NCBI RefSeq assembly: GCF_036250675.1
Contig: NZ_CP109592.1
Span: 7,998,001 to 8,062,000 of the forward strand
Direction: 5' to 3'
Origin: Streptomyces sp. NBC_01689
GTDB taxonomy: Bacteria; Actinomycetota; Actinomycetes; Streptomycetales; Streptomycetaceae
Length of the DNA stretch: 64,000 nt
How positions within the stretch are numbered: the first letter of the stretch is position 1; the number at the start of each line of letters is the position of its first letter. The notes below the pieces were generated by a model, which was not told the origin of the DNA, searched no databases, and saw only the letters and a program-made list of their open reading frames with translations. A program made the position numbers and the translations under genes. Below are positions 42,402 to 50,866 of this stretch, piece by piece.

Positions 42402-45140
42402 GTGGTGGTGAGCGCCGTGGCTGCCCTCGACGAGAACGGTACGGGACCGCCGTCCGCGGGTGTCGACCCGCTGGGCGACCCCTTTCTGCGGACCCGGTTC
42501 GCCCTGCCCTCCAGACCCGCCACCTTCCTGCGCCGGGACCGGCTGACCCAGCACCTCGACCAGGCCCTGCTGACACCCCTGACGATGGTCAACGGAGCCG
42601 CCGGGGCCGGCAAGACCCTGCTGGTCGCCGACTGGGCCGCCGGCCTGCGTGAACCGGTCACCTGGCTCACCACCGACATGGTCGGCCGGAGCCCCGGGAT
42701 GTTCTGGGCCTACCTCCTCGAGGCCCTGGACGCCTCCGGGGTGCCGGTGCCCGGCGGGATCCGCCGCCCCACGGACGCGAGCTGGGCGGACCGTGAGCTC
42801 CCGGCCCTGCTCGCCGCCGAACTGAGCGGGCGGGACCGTCCCGCGATCCTAGTCCTCGACGAGTACGACCGGGTGAGCGCGCCCGAGATCGCCGAACAAC
42901 TGGAGTTCGTGCTCCACCACGCCGGAGCGGGCCTGCGCCTGGTCCTGGTCACCCGTACGGAACCGCTGCTGCCGCTGCACCGCCACCGCGCGGCCGGGGA
43001 GCTCACGGAGCTACGGGACGCGGAACTCGCCTTCACCCCCGAGGAGGCGTCCGCCCTCCTGGCCGCACACGGTCTGCGCCTGCCCGACCCCGGTGTACGC
43101 GCGCTCGTCGACCGCACCCGGGGCTGGGCGGCCGGCCTGCGGCTGTGCGCCCTGGCCGCGCGCGAGGCCCCGGACCCGGAGACGTATCTGAAGGAGTTCG
43201 AGGCGGGGCAGAGCACGGTCGCCGACTATCTGCTGGCCGAGGTGCTGAAACAGCGGACCGCCGAGACCCAGGACCTCCTGCTGCGGGTCAGCGTGCTGGA
43301 GCGCTTCCGCCCGGAACTGGCGAACGCGCTCACCGGACGCGACGACGCCGAACCCCTCCTCGCCGGGCTCCACCGGGAGAACGCGTTCGTCGAGAGCCTC
43401 GGACACTCCTGGTACCGGCTCCACCCGCTGTTCGGGGAGATCCTCCGCGCCCACCTCAGGGTCCGCTCTCCCGGACTCGAACCCGAACTCCACCGGCGCG
43501 CCGCACGCTGGCTGTGCCGCTCCGGATCACTCCCGGAGGCACTCGCGCACGGTGCCGCGGCGGGCGACTGGGAATTCACCGCGGGGGCACTGGTCGACGA
43601 CCTGGCCATCGGGCAGCTCTTCACCGGACTGCGCTCCCAGCACCTGGCCGGGCTCTTCTCCCGGATGGAACCCGGGGCCACGACCCCCGCGGCGGACCTC
43701 GTCCGCGCGGCCCGCGACCTCTCCCGTCACGACCTCGAACGAGGCCTGGTCCGTCTGCGCGCGGCCCGGGAGGCACTGGACCGGCAGGCCCTGGCGCAGG
43801 AGGACGCGACCCGGGAGGGGCCGGGCGGGAACGGAGGGCCCGACCTCCGTCCGGCCCGGCTCAGCTGCGCCCTGCTGGAGGTCCTGGCGGCCCGGCTGGC
43901 CGGTTCCCCCGCGGAGGCGGAGGCGGCGGCGCGGGCCGCCGAGGAGCTCCGGCTGACGGTCCCCGCCGAGCTCCTGGAGCGGCACCCGGAGGTGTCCGCC
44001 CTGGTCCTGACCCATCTGGGGTCGGCACTTCTGTGGGCAGGACGCTTCGAGGAGGCCCGCGCCGCCCTGTCCGCGGTGGCCGACTCGTGCGCCGGGGCCC
44101 CGGCCGGTCCGCCCCGGGAGGACTCCCTGGCGCACCTGGCTCTGCTCGAATACCTGGACGGCTGGCTCGTCCGCGCCGAGGACCGGGCACTGGAGGCGAC
44201 GGCCGGGGCGGAGAACCCCGCTCCGGGCGGGCCGTCCGGCCCCGGCGCCGAGCTCGCGCGGTCGGTGCTGGCGGCCGTGGCCGTGGACCGCGACGAGCTG
44301 GACCGGGCCCAGGCCCTGCTCGACGAGACGTCCGAGGCCGGGCACGGGCCGCGGGACCCGGTGACGGCGGCGGGCCGGTCCATCGCGGCGGCCGGCCTCC
44401 TGCTGGCCCGCGACAGGCCGGGAGCGGCGCTGGCCGCGGCGTCCGCGGCCGTCCCCGCCGTCGTGCCCTCACCCTGGGCGGAGGGTCACGCGGCGCTCGT
44501 CGCCGCCGCCGTCCACCTGGCCGGGGGCCGCACGGAACGGGCCGCCGGGGTGCTGCGCCAGGCACCGGGCGACCGTACGGCCTGCGCGGTGCTGGCCGCG
44601 CGCGTCCAGCTCGCGGCGGGCCACCGCGCCGAGGCGCTCGGCCTGCTCGACCGCCTTCCGCCGGACGGCCGGACCGGTCCGGCCCTGACCGTGCGGGCCA
44701 TGTTGGTACGGGCACAGGCCGCCGAGGAGGTGGGGGACGCCGTCACCGCCCGCGAGCTCGTCGCCCGGGCGCTGGTCGAGGCCCGCCGCGAGCGACTGCG
44801 GCGCCCGTTCCTCGACGCCGGCCCCTGGATCGGGCGACCGCTGGGCGAGGCACCGCTGCGGGCACTGGCGGCGGGCTGGCTCCAGAGCGATCGGGCCCGG
44901 GGCGCCGAGTGCTCCCGGCTGTCGGCCCTGCCGCCGGCGGTGGTCGTGGAGGAGCTGAGCGGACGCGAGCACGACGTGCTCCGGAGGCTGGCCGACCTGA
45001 TGTCCACGGAGGAGATCGCGGCCGATCTGTACGTGTCCGTGAACACGGTGAAGACCCATCTCAAGAGCGTCTACCGGAAACTCGCGGTGAGCCGGCGCGG
45101 CGACGCGGTGCGCCGCGCACGCGAGCGGGGACTGCTGTGA
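42402..45140 (+). CDS. MalT-type LuxR-family ATP-binding regulator
   Basis: 912 aa. P-loop NGAAGAGKTLL with Lys71, Walker B ILVLDEYD, a long Ala/Leu-rich TPR-like region (about 330-830), and a C-terminal LuxR helix-turn-helix (LSGREHDVLRRLADLMSTEE ... VNTVKTHLKSVYRKL). Signal-transducing STAND ATPase that should bind an inducer and activate genes. GTG 42402 or 42408 may be the start (GGAAG precedes). Candidate targets are the divergent DUF779 gene and itself. Confidence 0.9.
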   Translation: MVVSAVAALDENGTGPPSAGVDPLGDPFLRTRFALPSRPATFLRRDRLTQHLDQALLTPLTMVNGAAGAGKTLLVADWAAGLREPVTWLTTDMVGRSPGMFWAYLLEALDASGVPVPGGIRRPTDASWADRELPALLAAELSGRDRPAILVLDEYDRVSAPEIAEQLEFVLHHAGAGLRLVLVTRTEPLLPLHRHRAAGELTELRDAELAFTPEEASALLAAHGLRLPDPGVRALVDRTRGWAAGLRLCALAAREAPDPETYLKEFEAGQSTVADYLLAEVLKQRTAETQDLLLRVSVLERFRPELANALTGRDDAEPLLAGLHRENAFVESLGHSWYRLHPLFGEILRAHLRVRSPGLEPELHRRAARWLCRSGSLPEALAHGAAAGDWEFTAGALVDDLAIGQLFTGLRSQHLAGLFSRMEPGATTPAADLVRAARDLSRHDLERGLVRLRAAREALDRQALAQEDATREGPGGNGGPDLRPARLSCALLEVLAARLAGSPAEAEAAARAAEELRLTVPAELLERHPEVSALVLTHLGSALLWAGRFEEARAALSAVADSCAGAPAGPPREDSLAHLALLEYLDGWLVRAEDRALEATAGAENPAPGGPSGPGAELARSVLAAVAVDRDELDRAQALLDETSEAGHGPRDPVTAAGRSIAAAGLLLARDRPGAALAAASAAVPAVVPSPWAEGHAALVAAAVHLAGGRTERAAGVLRQAPGDRTACAVLAARVQLAAGHRAEALGLLDRLPPDGRTGPALTVRAMLVRAQAAEEVGDAVTARELVARALVEARRERLRRPFLDAGPWIGRPLGEAPLRALAAGWLQSDRARGAECSRLSALPPAVVVEELSGREHDVLRRLADLMSTEEIAADLYVSVNTVKTHLKSVYRKLAVSRRGDAVRRARERGLL

Positions 45141-45261
45141 CCCGTGGGGGCGGGCCGGGGTCGGGTCACCTGCCGGGGGTGAGGGCGGGTGGCGAGCCGA
45201 GGCGGAGGATCACGGTAGGGCGTCGTCCGTCCGCCCCGGGCCGCCCGTGGGAGTGCAGCTG

Positions 45262-45459
45262 ATGCGTTACGAGATCCGTGTCGACGGACACCTGTCGGAG
45301 ACGCTGGCCCAGGCCTTCCCGGACATGGAGCACGTGGTGATGTCCGGGCAGACCGTCCTGTACGGGCCCGTCCTCGACGAGGCCCATCTGTACGGCCTGC
45401 TGGCGCGCTGCCAGTCACTGGGACTGCGTGTCCTGGAGATGCGCCAGCTGCCGGAGTGA
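45262..45459 (+). CDS. 65-aa uncharacterised protein
   Basis: 65 aa: MRYEIRVDGHLSETLAQAFP, then VLYGPVLDEAHLYGLLARCQ and a short strand. Alternating beta/alpha pattern suggests an ACT-like small domain. It follows the LuxR regulator by 121 bp, same strand. Function unknown. Confidence 0.7.
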   Translation: MRYEIRVDGHLSETLAQAFPDMEHVVMSGQTVLYGPVLDEAHLYGLLARCQSLGLRVLEMRQLPE

Positions 45460-45473
45460 CGGTTCTGGTTCCG

Positions 45474-46214
45474 TCACTCGGGGCCCGAGGAGTCCCCGGC
45501 GTGGTCGGTGCCGGCTGGGTGTCCACAGTGCGGGCAGTGCCCGCAGTGCCGGCACCGTCCGGTGCCCTCGGGGGCCCCTGAGCCGCCCGCGTCCCCCGGG
45601 TCCGCCCGGGTCTCCGGCGTGGTGGACCCCTTGCGCCGCAACCCCGCCTGGACCGCGCTCGCCAGTACGCGCGCCGCGAATCCCACGAGGAGCAGCCCTC
45701 CCGCCATCTGCAGCATCGCCATCACCCGTCCCGTCTCGGAACGGGCCGCGATGTCGCCGAAACCGACGGTGCTGAACGTGGTCAGGGTGAAGTAGAGCGC
45801 GTCCGTCCTGGACAGCGGTTCGGTGAACGAGCCCGGGGAGGCACGGTCCAGCAGGTAGTAGGCGCTGGCGAACAGGACCAGGAACAGCACCAGCGTGGCC
45901 GCGAGCGCCTCGACGGCCTTCAGCCGGGGGTGCGGCGAGCGGACGATGGTCCGTATCTCCCACACGAAGACCGCGACCACCACCAGCAGACCGGCCAGCA
46001 GCATCACCGACGTCCCGCCGGCGCCGTATCGGTCCAGGGGCAGCAGGTAGTACGCGGTGACGAGGCCGACCGCGATCAGCAGGGAGCGGCCCATGACCAG
46101 GAACGTCGTCCACCCGGCGCGGGGCCGGTCGCGCCGGTCCGGGTCCCACCGGTGCGGGCCTCTCCGGGGCCGGGGCGGGGGTCGCTCGCCCCGGTCTGCC
46201 GCAGGATCGCTCAT
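45474..46214 (-). CDS. Two-pore-segment potassium channel with Cys/His-rich tail
   Basis: 246 aa. Arg/Pro-rich head, four membrane helices (about 38-58, 69-87, 103-122, 165-187), and the K+ selectivity filter TVGFGD at 149-154 after the pore helix. No RCK domain follows; the C-terminus instead ends in CRHCGHCPHCGH (221-232), a zinc-ribbon-like cluster of four Cys and three His. ATG 46214. Divergent from an HdeD-like protein. Confidence 0.9.
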   Translation of the reverse strand: MSDPAADRGERPPPRPRRGPHRWDPDRRDRPRAGWTTFLVMGRSLLIAVGLVTAYYLLPLDRYGAGGTSVMLLAGLLVVVAVFVWEIRTIVRSPHPRLKAVEALAATLVLFLVLFASAYYLLDRASPGSFTEPLSRTDALYFTLTTFSTVGFGDIAARSETGRVMAMLQMAGGLLLVGFAARVLASAVQAGLRRKGSTTPETRADPGDAGGSGAPEGTGRCRHCGHCPHCGHPAGTDHAGDSSGPE

Positions 46215-46412
46215 CGCGTGTCTCTTCGTTCGGGGTCGCCGGGGGCCGGGCAGTCGGCCCGTCCCCACCTCATCGCCCCGGCGGACCGAAGGGATCACCC
46301 GCCACGGGTGATCCGGCGGACACCGGCGCACGGCACGCTGGGCCGGTGCGGTCCCGCGCGTCCGCCGGCCGGCGGTCCGGCGGTGACTCGCACGTGCGTA
46401 CGAGGAGGAGCC

Positions 46413-47075
46413 ATGACCGTACCGCGTGGTTCGGCGCCGCCCACCGGACCGGAGCACCGGCCCGGGCGACCGGCGCCCACTCCGGCGGGCGACCCCGCGG
46501 AACTGCTGGCGGCACTCGGCGGTTCGTGGACCTGGATCCTGGGTTCGGCGGTCGCCACACTGGTGCCGGGCATCCTGGTGCTGGTCTGGCCGAACGAGAG
46601 CCTGCACGTCCTGGCGGTTCTCATCGGTCTCTATCTGCTCGTGATCGGGGCCTTCCGCTTCGTCGCGGCGTTCTCCCGCCACGAGCAGGGCGAGCGGCTC
46701 CCCGGGCTGCTGCTGGCCCTGCTGTTCGTGCTGGCCGGCGTCCTGTGCCTGCGGAACCCGATGCAGACCATCGCCGCGCTCTCCCTGATCGTCGGGGTCG
46801 TCTGGCTGGTGTCCGGGATGCTGACCGCCTACACCGCGCTCGCGACCCGGGACCTGCCCCACCGCGGCGTCGTCCTCACCGCCGCCGCGCTCGCGATCGT
46901 CGCGGGCGTCGTGGTGCTGGCGCTGCCGGCCGACTCGGCCCGCGCCCTGACCCGGCTGCTCGGCCTGTGGCTCGTGCTGCTCGGACTGGTCGAGCTCGGC
47001 GTCGCCTTCGCCTGGCGGGCCGCACTGCGCAGGGCGGCCGCCGCGTACCAGGGCGGCATCGCCGCGCCGCTGTGA
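46413..47075 (+). CDS. HdeD/DUF308 family membrane protein
   Basis: 220 aa with six membrane helices in three pairs: ILGSAVATLVPGILVLVWP, LHVLAVLIGLYLLVIGAF, LLLALLFVLAGVLCL, and so on, matching the DUF308 repeat. Pro-rich 28-residue cytoplasmic head. HdeD-like proteins are linked to acid and dormancy stress. ATG 46413 follows GAGGAGGAG. Confidence 0.85.
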   Translation: MTVPRGSAPPTGPEHRPGRPAPTPAGDPAELLAALGGSWTWILGSAVATLVPGILVLVWPNESLHVLAVLIGLYLLVIGAFRFVAAFSRHEQGERLPGLLLALLFVLAGVLCLRNPMQTIAALSLIVGVVWLVSGMLTAYTALATRDLPHRGVVLTAAALAIVAGVVVLALPADSARALTRLLGLWLVLLGLVELGVAFAWRAALRRAAAAYQGGIAAPL

Positions 47076-47269
47076 CGTGCCCGCTGTGGCGTGCCCCCAG
47101 TGCCCCCGGGGACCTGCCCCCTGGTGTCGTGGCCACTGGGACGTGCTCCTCCGCGCCGCCGTGGCGCTCGTGAGGTGCTCACCCGCTCCGGGTGAGGCCG
47201 CGGGGGCCGGGCCGTGCGCATGCTGAGGACGGCAAAGACCGCCGGGCGCGGCCCGGGAGGGAGACGGAC

Positions 47270-47707
47270 ATGAACGAGCCGATGTACCTCGCGTACGACT
47301 ATCCGCTGCTGAGCATCTTCTGGACCATGCTCTGGTTCTTCCTGTGGGTCATGTGGTTCGTCCTGCTCTTCCGGGTCGTCGTGGACATCTTCCGCGACGA
47401 CACGCTGGGCGGCTGGGCCAAGGCCGGCTGGCTGGTGTTCGTCATCGTGCTGCCGTTCCTGGGCGTCCTCGTCTACGTGATCGCCCGCGGCCGGAACATG
47501 GGCAAGCGGGAGATCAAGCAGGCCCGCGCGCAGCAGGAGGCCTTCGACTCCTACATCCGGGAGACGGCGGCCGGTGCGTCCCGGACCGGCAGCGTCGACG
47601 AACTCGCCAGGCTGTCCGAGATCCGTGCCCGCGGTGACATCACGGACGAGGAGTTCCGCAGGGCGAAGGAACTGGTCCTGAGCGGGCACGGCCCGTCGGA
47701 CCGATGA
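47270..47707 (+). CDS. PLDc_N/SHOCT two-helix membrane protein
   Basis: 145 aa. Two membrane helices (about 15-39 and 51-72) with Trp-rich first helix (FWTMLWFFLWVMWFVLLF), then a cytosolic helix and a C-terminal SHOCT motif (DELARLSEIRARGDITDEEF) at about 107-135. Typical streptomycete membrane-stress protein. ATG 47270. Confidence 0.85.
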   Translation: MNEPMYLAYDYPLLSIFWTMLWFFLWVMWFVLLFRVVVDIFRDDTLGGWAKAGWLVFVIVLPFLGVLVYVIARGRNMGKREIKQARAQQEAFDSYIRETAAGASRTGSVDELARLSEIRARGDITDEEFRRAKELVLSGHGPSDR

Positions 47708-47771
47708 GACGCCGCCGGCACGTCCGGCGGACGGCACCCGACGACCCGGCGACAGGAGACGAGGGATCACG

Positions 47772-48212
47772 ATGGCCACGGCACCCACCGAGCACGGACA
47801 CACCCGTACGACGAGACAGCAATGGGCCGGCGGCCTGACGGTCTTCGCGGGGGTGATGCTGATGATCGCCGGACTGCTCGACCTCTTCCGGGGCGTCATG
47901 GCGATCGCCGAGGACGACGTGTTCGTCTCGACGCCGAGCTACGTCTTCCGGTTCGACCTCACCGGATGGGGCTGGATCCATCTCGTCCTCGGCGCGGTCG
48001 CGGTGGTCGTCAGCCTCGGGCTGTTCCAGGCGGCGTTCTGGGCACGGGTCCTCGGCGTGGTCATCGCCGGACTCATCATCGTCGCCAACTTCCTGTCCCT
48101 GCCGTACTACCCGGTCTGGTCGGTCGTGATGATGGCGTTCTCCGCGCTGATCATCTGGGCGCTGTGCGTGGCACGGCCCGAGTCGTCCTTCGACGTGCCG
48201 CGGGACGAGTGA
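47772..48212 (+). CDS. DUF7144-like four-helix membrane protein
   Basis: 146 aa with four helices: GGLTVFAGVMLMIAGLLDLF, WGWIHLVLGAVAVVVSLGLF, WARVLGVVIAGLIIVANFL and WSVVMMAFSALIIWALCV. It matches the DUF7144 family that often clusters with stress and respiration genes in actinobacteria. Role unknown. ATG 47772. Confidence 0.8.
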   Translation: MATAPTEHGHTRTTRQQWAGGLTVFAGVMLMIAGLLDLFRGVMAIAEDDVFVSTPSYVFRFDLTGWGWIHLVLGAVAVVVSLGLFQAAFWARVLGVVIAGLIIVANFLSLPYYPVWSVVMMAFSALIIWALCVARPESSFDVPRDE

Positions 48213-48243
48213 ACCGGCGGCGCCCGGCAGTACTGTCGGGCGC

Positions 48244-48684
48244 ATGACCGACAACAGCCTGCGTTCCGTCACCATCGAGCGGACCCGTACCGGCCATTTC
48301 ACCGCCACGAACGCGCGTGGCGGCACGATCGGCTTCGGCACCGGGTCCGGTCCCGAGGGCGGTACCGAGTTCACTCCCGTCGAGTTGCTGCTCGCCGCGA
48401 TCGGGGGGTGCACGGCAGCGGATGTCGATGTCGCCACCGCCCGCCACGCGGAGCCCACCGGGTTCACCGTCACCGTGACCGGCGACAAGATCAGCGACGG
48501 ACTCGGCAACCGGATGACCGACCTCGCGGTCACCTTCACCGTCGGTTTCCCCGAGGGCGCGGGCGGCGACCGGGCGCGGGCGATTCTCCCGAGGGCGGTC
48601 GCGGTCTCCCACGAGCATCTCTGCACGGTCAGCCGCACGGTCGAGACCGGCACCCCGGTGACCGTGACGGTCACGGAGGCCTGA
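48244..48684 (+). CDS. OsmC-family protein
   Basis: 146 aa. OsmC/Ohr fold with FTPVELLLAAIGGCTAADV carrying one Cys and the later HEHLCTVSRTVETG carrying the other, the usual redox pair of organic-hydroperoxide reductases. ATG 48244. Confidence 0.9.
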   Translation: MTDNSLRSVTIERTRTGHFTATNARGGTIGFGTGSGPEGGTEFTPVELLLAAIGGCTAADVDVATARHAEPTGFTVTVTGDKISDGLGNRMTDLAVTFTVGFPEGAGGDRARAILPRAVAVSHEHLCTVSRTVETGTPVTVTVTEA

Positions 48685-48728
48685 CGGCGCCCGGCGCGCC
48701 GGGCCGTGCACCCGCCCCTTCGTTTCTT

Positions 48729-48770
48729 CCGGAACCCCCGTCGCGACCGCCGCGTTCACGGGGGTTCCGG
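48729..48770. terminator. Bidirectional hairpin
   Basis: CCGGAACCCCCGT and ACGGGGGTTCCGG pair perfectly (13 bp) after the OsmC gene and before the end of the convergent MarR gene. Confidence 0.75.
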
Positions 48771-48885
48771 CCGTGTGCGGTTCGGCACTCGGCGAACGGG
48801 GCCGGGGATCGGGGATCTGAGAGGCCAGGGGCCGGGGGCGTACGAGGGATCAGTCCCGGGAACTGCCCCGTGACGCCCGGAGGGA

Positions 48886-49380
48886 TCACCCGTCCGAGGG
48901 CTCCCGGCCGATCTCGTCCAGGGAGTCGCCGAGCAGGGCCTTGGCGCGGGTGAGCCAGTCGGTGAGGACGGCGATCTCGTCCGGGGTGTAGTCGGCGAAC
49001 AGGGCCCCGAGGCGTTCGTAGAAGGGGCCGTAGACCTGGAGGATGCGCGCCTGGGCGGACTCCTCCATCACGACATGGACCCGGCGCCGGTCCTGGGGGT
49101 CGGCCTGGCGGCGGATGTAGCCGGCCTTCTCCAGCCGGTTGAGGACGCCGGTCATCGCGCCGGTGGTCAGCCGGGCCTGCTCGGCCAGGTCGCCCGCCGC
49201 CGGCGACCGGCCCGCGGCGGAGGCCTCGATGACGAAACCCAGACAGGTGAGGTCGGTGACGTTGAGGCCGAGCCGCCGCGCGATGTCCTGCTGTCCGAAC
49301 TGCGCGGTCGCGATCATCCGGTCCATCGCGTAGAGCGCCTGGTCGGCCGTCGCCGCCGGGCGCTGCTTGCCCTCCACCAC
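48886..49380 (-). CDS. MarR-family regulator
   Basis: 164 aa winged-helix regulator: AGDLAEQARLTTGAMTGVLN as recognition region and the wing RQADPQDRRRVHVVM. The start is GTG 49380 (or GTG 49377). Upstream CTTAG-TGT-CTAAG motifs suggest autoregulation; the divergent HGxxPAAW-type gene may be a target. Confidence 0.9.
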   Translation of the reverse strand: MVEGKQRPAATADQALYAMDRMIATAQFGQQDIARRLGLNVTDLTCLGFVIEASAAGRSPAAGDLAEQARLTTGAMTGVLNRLEKAGYIRRQADPQDRRRVHVVMEESAQARILQVYGPFYERLGALFADYTPDEIAVLTDWLTRAKALLGDSLDEIGREPSDG

Positions 49381-49387
49381 GCATCCC

Positions 49388-49420
49388 CTTAGTGTCTAAG
49401 TTACTTACCTCGCGAGCTAA
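49388..49420. promoter_or_regulatory. CTAAG repeats between MarR and membrane protein genes
   Basis: A perfect inverted repeat CTTAG-TGT-CTAAG (49388-49400) and a further CTAAG copy about 18 bp on, in an AT-rich stretch. Typical spacing for a MarR dimer site; inference. Confidence 0.5.
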
Positions 49421-49487
49421 GATAGTTCGCGCCGGGTGTCCGCCGAATCGTTCACCCGACCCGCGTTCCCGAGGAGGAGAAGTGGGC

Positions 49488-49868
49488 ATGCACGGAGACC
49501 ACGATCTGGGCCACACGGTCGCCGGCTGGGCCGGGACCACCATAGCCGTCGCCGGTTGCACGGCGGCGGCGGTGGCGCTCGCGGCCGGATCGGCCGCCGG
49601 GCTCTGGCTGGGCGGCGCGGTCGTCGTCCTCGCCGCACCCGCCACCTGGCTTCTCCATCTGGCGGGCTGGGGGAAGGCCACCGGGCCGCGCCCCGTCGCG
49701 CAGCAGCACTGGCGTGTGCGTGACAGGTCCGCCCGGCACGGTCACCCGGGCTGTCTCGGCTGCCGCCTGGCCGGCCGCGGCGCCTCCGCGCCGAGCGTCA
49801 CCCCGGCTGTCGATTCGCCTGTCGCGCCGGCCGTCGTATCCGTGACCGGCGGGCCCGGCAGGCCGTGA
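49488..49868 (+). CDS. HGxxPAAW-type small membrane protein
   Basis: 126 aa. N-terminus HGDHDLGHTVAGWAGTTIAV resembles the HGNTPAAW small membrane family of actinobacteria, with two helices (about 15-36 and 40-57). The C-terminal third is Pro/Val/Ser-rich with one CLGC pair. ATG 49488 with AGGAGGAG 7 nt upstream. Confidence 0.75.
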   Translation: MHGDHDLGHTVAGWAGTTIAVAGCTAAAVALAAGSAAGLWLGGAVVVLAAPATWLLHLAGWGKATGPRPVAQQHWRVRDRSARHGHPGCLGCRLAGRGASAPSVTPAVDSPVAPAVVSVTGGPGRP

Positions 49869-49908
49869 TGTGCACCGGTTCCCGGCCGGGTATGGCGTGG
49901 ACCGGCCC

Positions 49909-49958
49909 CGGACCTGGCCCCGGCCCCGGACCTGGCCCCGGCCCCGGTCCGGTGTCGG
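49909..49958. repeat. 18-bp GGACCTGGCCCCGGCCCC repeat
   Basis: The 18-bp unit GGACCTGGCCCCGGCCCC occurs twice in full in tandem with a partial third. It lies between the end of the HGxxPAAW-type gene and the end of the 187-aa gene; otherwise that 196-bp gap is empty. Confidence 0.6.
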
Positions 49959-50064
49959 CGCGGAACGTCCTTCGGGGCGTTCCGGCGCGGGCCGCCTCCC
50001 GGCCGGTCGGCGGGTCGGTGGCGTGCGGACCCGGTCCCGCGTGGACGGAAGGGCGCGGTGCGGA

Positions 50065-50628
50065 TCACGTGTCGGTCAGGCGCACCTTGTAACCGTCCTC
50101 CTCCATGAGGACGACGGTGACGCCGAACGGGTTGGGGTGGTCCAGCTCCAGCGGGACGAAGGAGTAGTCGACCGCGGCGCGGACCGGGGGGACGAGCTCG
50201 CCGCCGGGCTGCGGTTCGGGAGCGGTCAGCCAGTCGGGGTCGATCGACGCGACGCCCTCGGAGTCGCGGGCGAGGACCCGTTCCTCGTAGGGGAACTGGT
50301 GCAGGACATGCCCGTCCCGGGTGGCGTGGACCATGTTCAGGCACGGGGCCGGGCCGCTGAGGGGCAGCTCGCACGCGGTGGCGACGTCCCGGCTCTCCCA
50401 GGCGAGGACGATCTCGTCCGCACCGGCCGCCGCCGCGATGTTCGACAGCTGGGCGATGCCGGTGAGCGCGTCCTCGCCGGACTTGGTCGGGCGGACCCAG
50501 ATCAGGCCGACCAGCCGGCCCCGCACCAGGGGCATGATGACCGGCCGCGGCACGGCGCCTTCGGCCAGTCCCGCCGCGTAGGCCCCCTTCATCGAGTCGG
50601 CCAGAGCGTTCCACATCTGGGTCTCCAC
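50065..50628 (-). CDS. Uncharacterised 187-aa protein
   Basis: Not recognised with certainty. 187 aa, soluble, no signal peptide: MWNALADSMKGAYAAGL start, LVGLIWVRPTKSGEDALTGI, LSNIAAAAGADEIVLAWESR, and a C-terminal FGVTVVLMEEDGYKVRL. Regular alternation of hydrophobic strands suggests an alpha/beta sensor-like fold. GTG 50628. No operon partner. Confidence 0.6.
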   Translation of the reverse strand: METQMWNALADSMKGAYAAGLAEGAVPRPVIMPLVRGRLVGLIWVRPTKSGEDALTGIAQLSNIAAAAGADEIVLAWESRDVATACELPLSGPAPCLNMVHATRDGHVLHQFPYEERVLARDSEGVASIDPDWLTAPEPQPGGELVPPVRAAVDYSFVPLELDHPNPFGVTVVLMEEDGYKVRLTDT

Positions 50629-50866
50629 GAACTTCCCTTCGTCCTCGGACGGTCCACGATCACCGCTGACCCTGTCACGCCGGTCGCGGCCGTGCCAGGG
50701 CCTTCGGCCGGTCCGGGGCCGGACACCGACGGGCGTCGCGCACCCGTGCGAGGCCGCGGATGTACGGGCGGGGCCGTGTACGCCGGGGGTGGGGCCGTAC
50801 GGGTGCGGGTGTCCGCGGGCCGCTCGCGGGTCCGGCCCCGCCGGACCGCCGACCGGCGGGGTGGAG

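Noticed and set aside
43145..45262. 705-codon plus-strand frame inside the MalT-type regulator
   Set aside because: Out-of-frame shadow; the regulator frame has P-loop and LuxR motifs.
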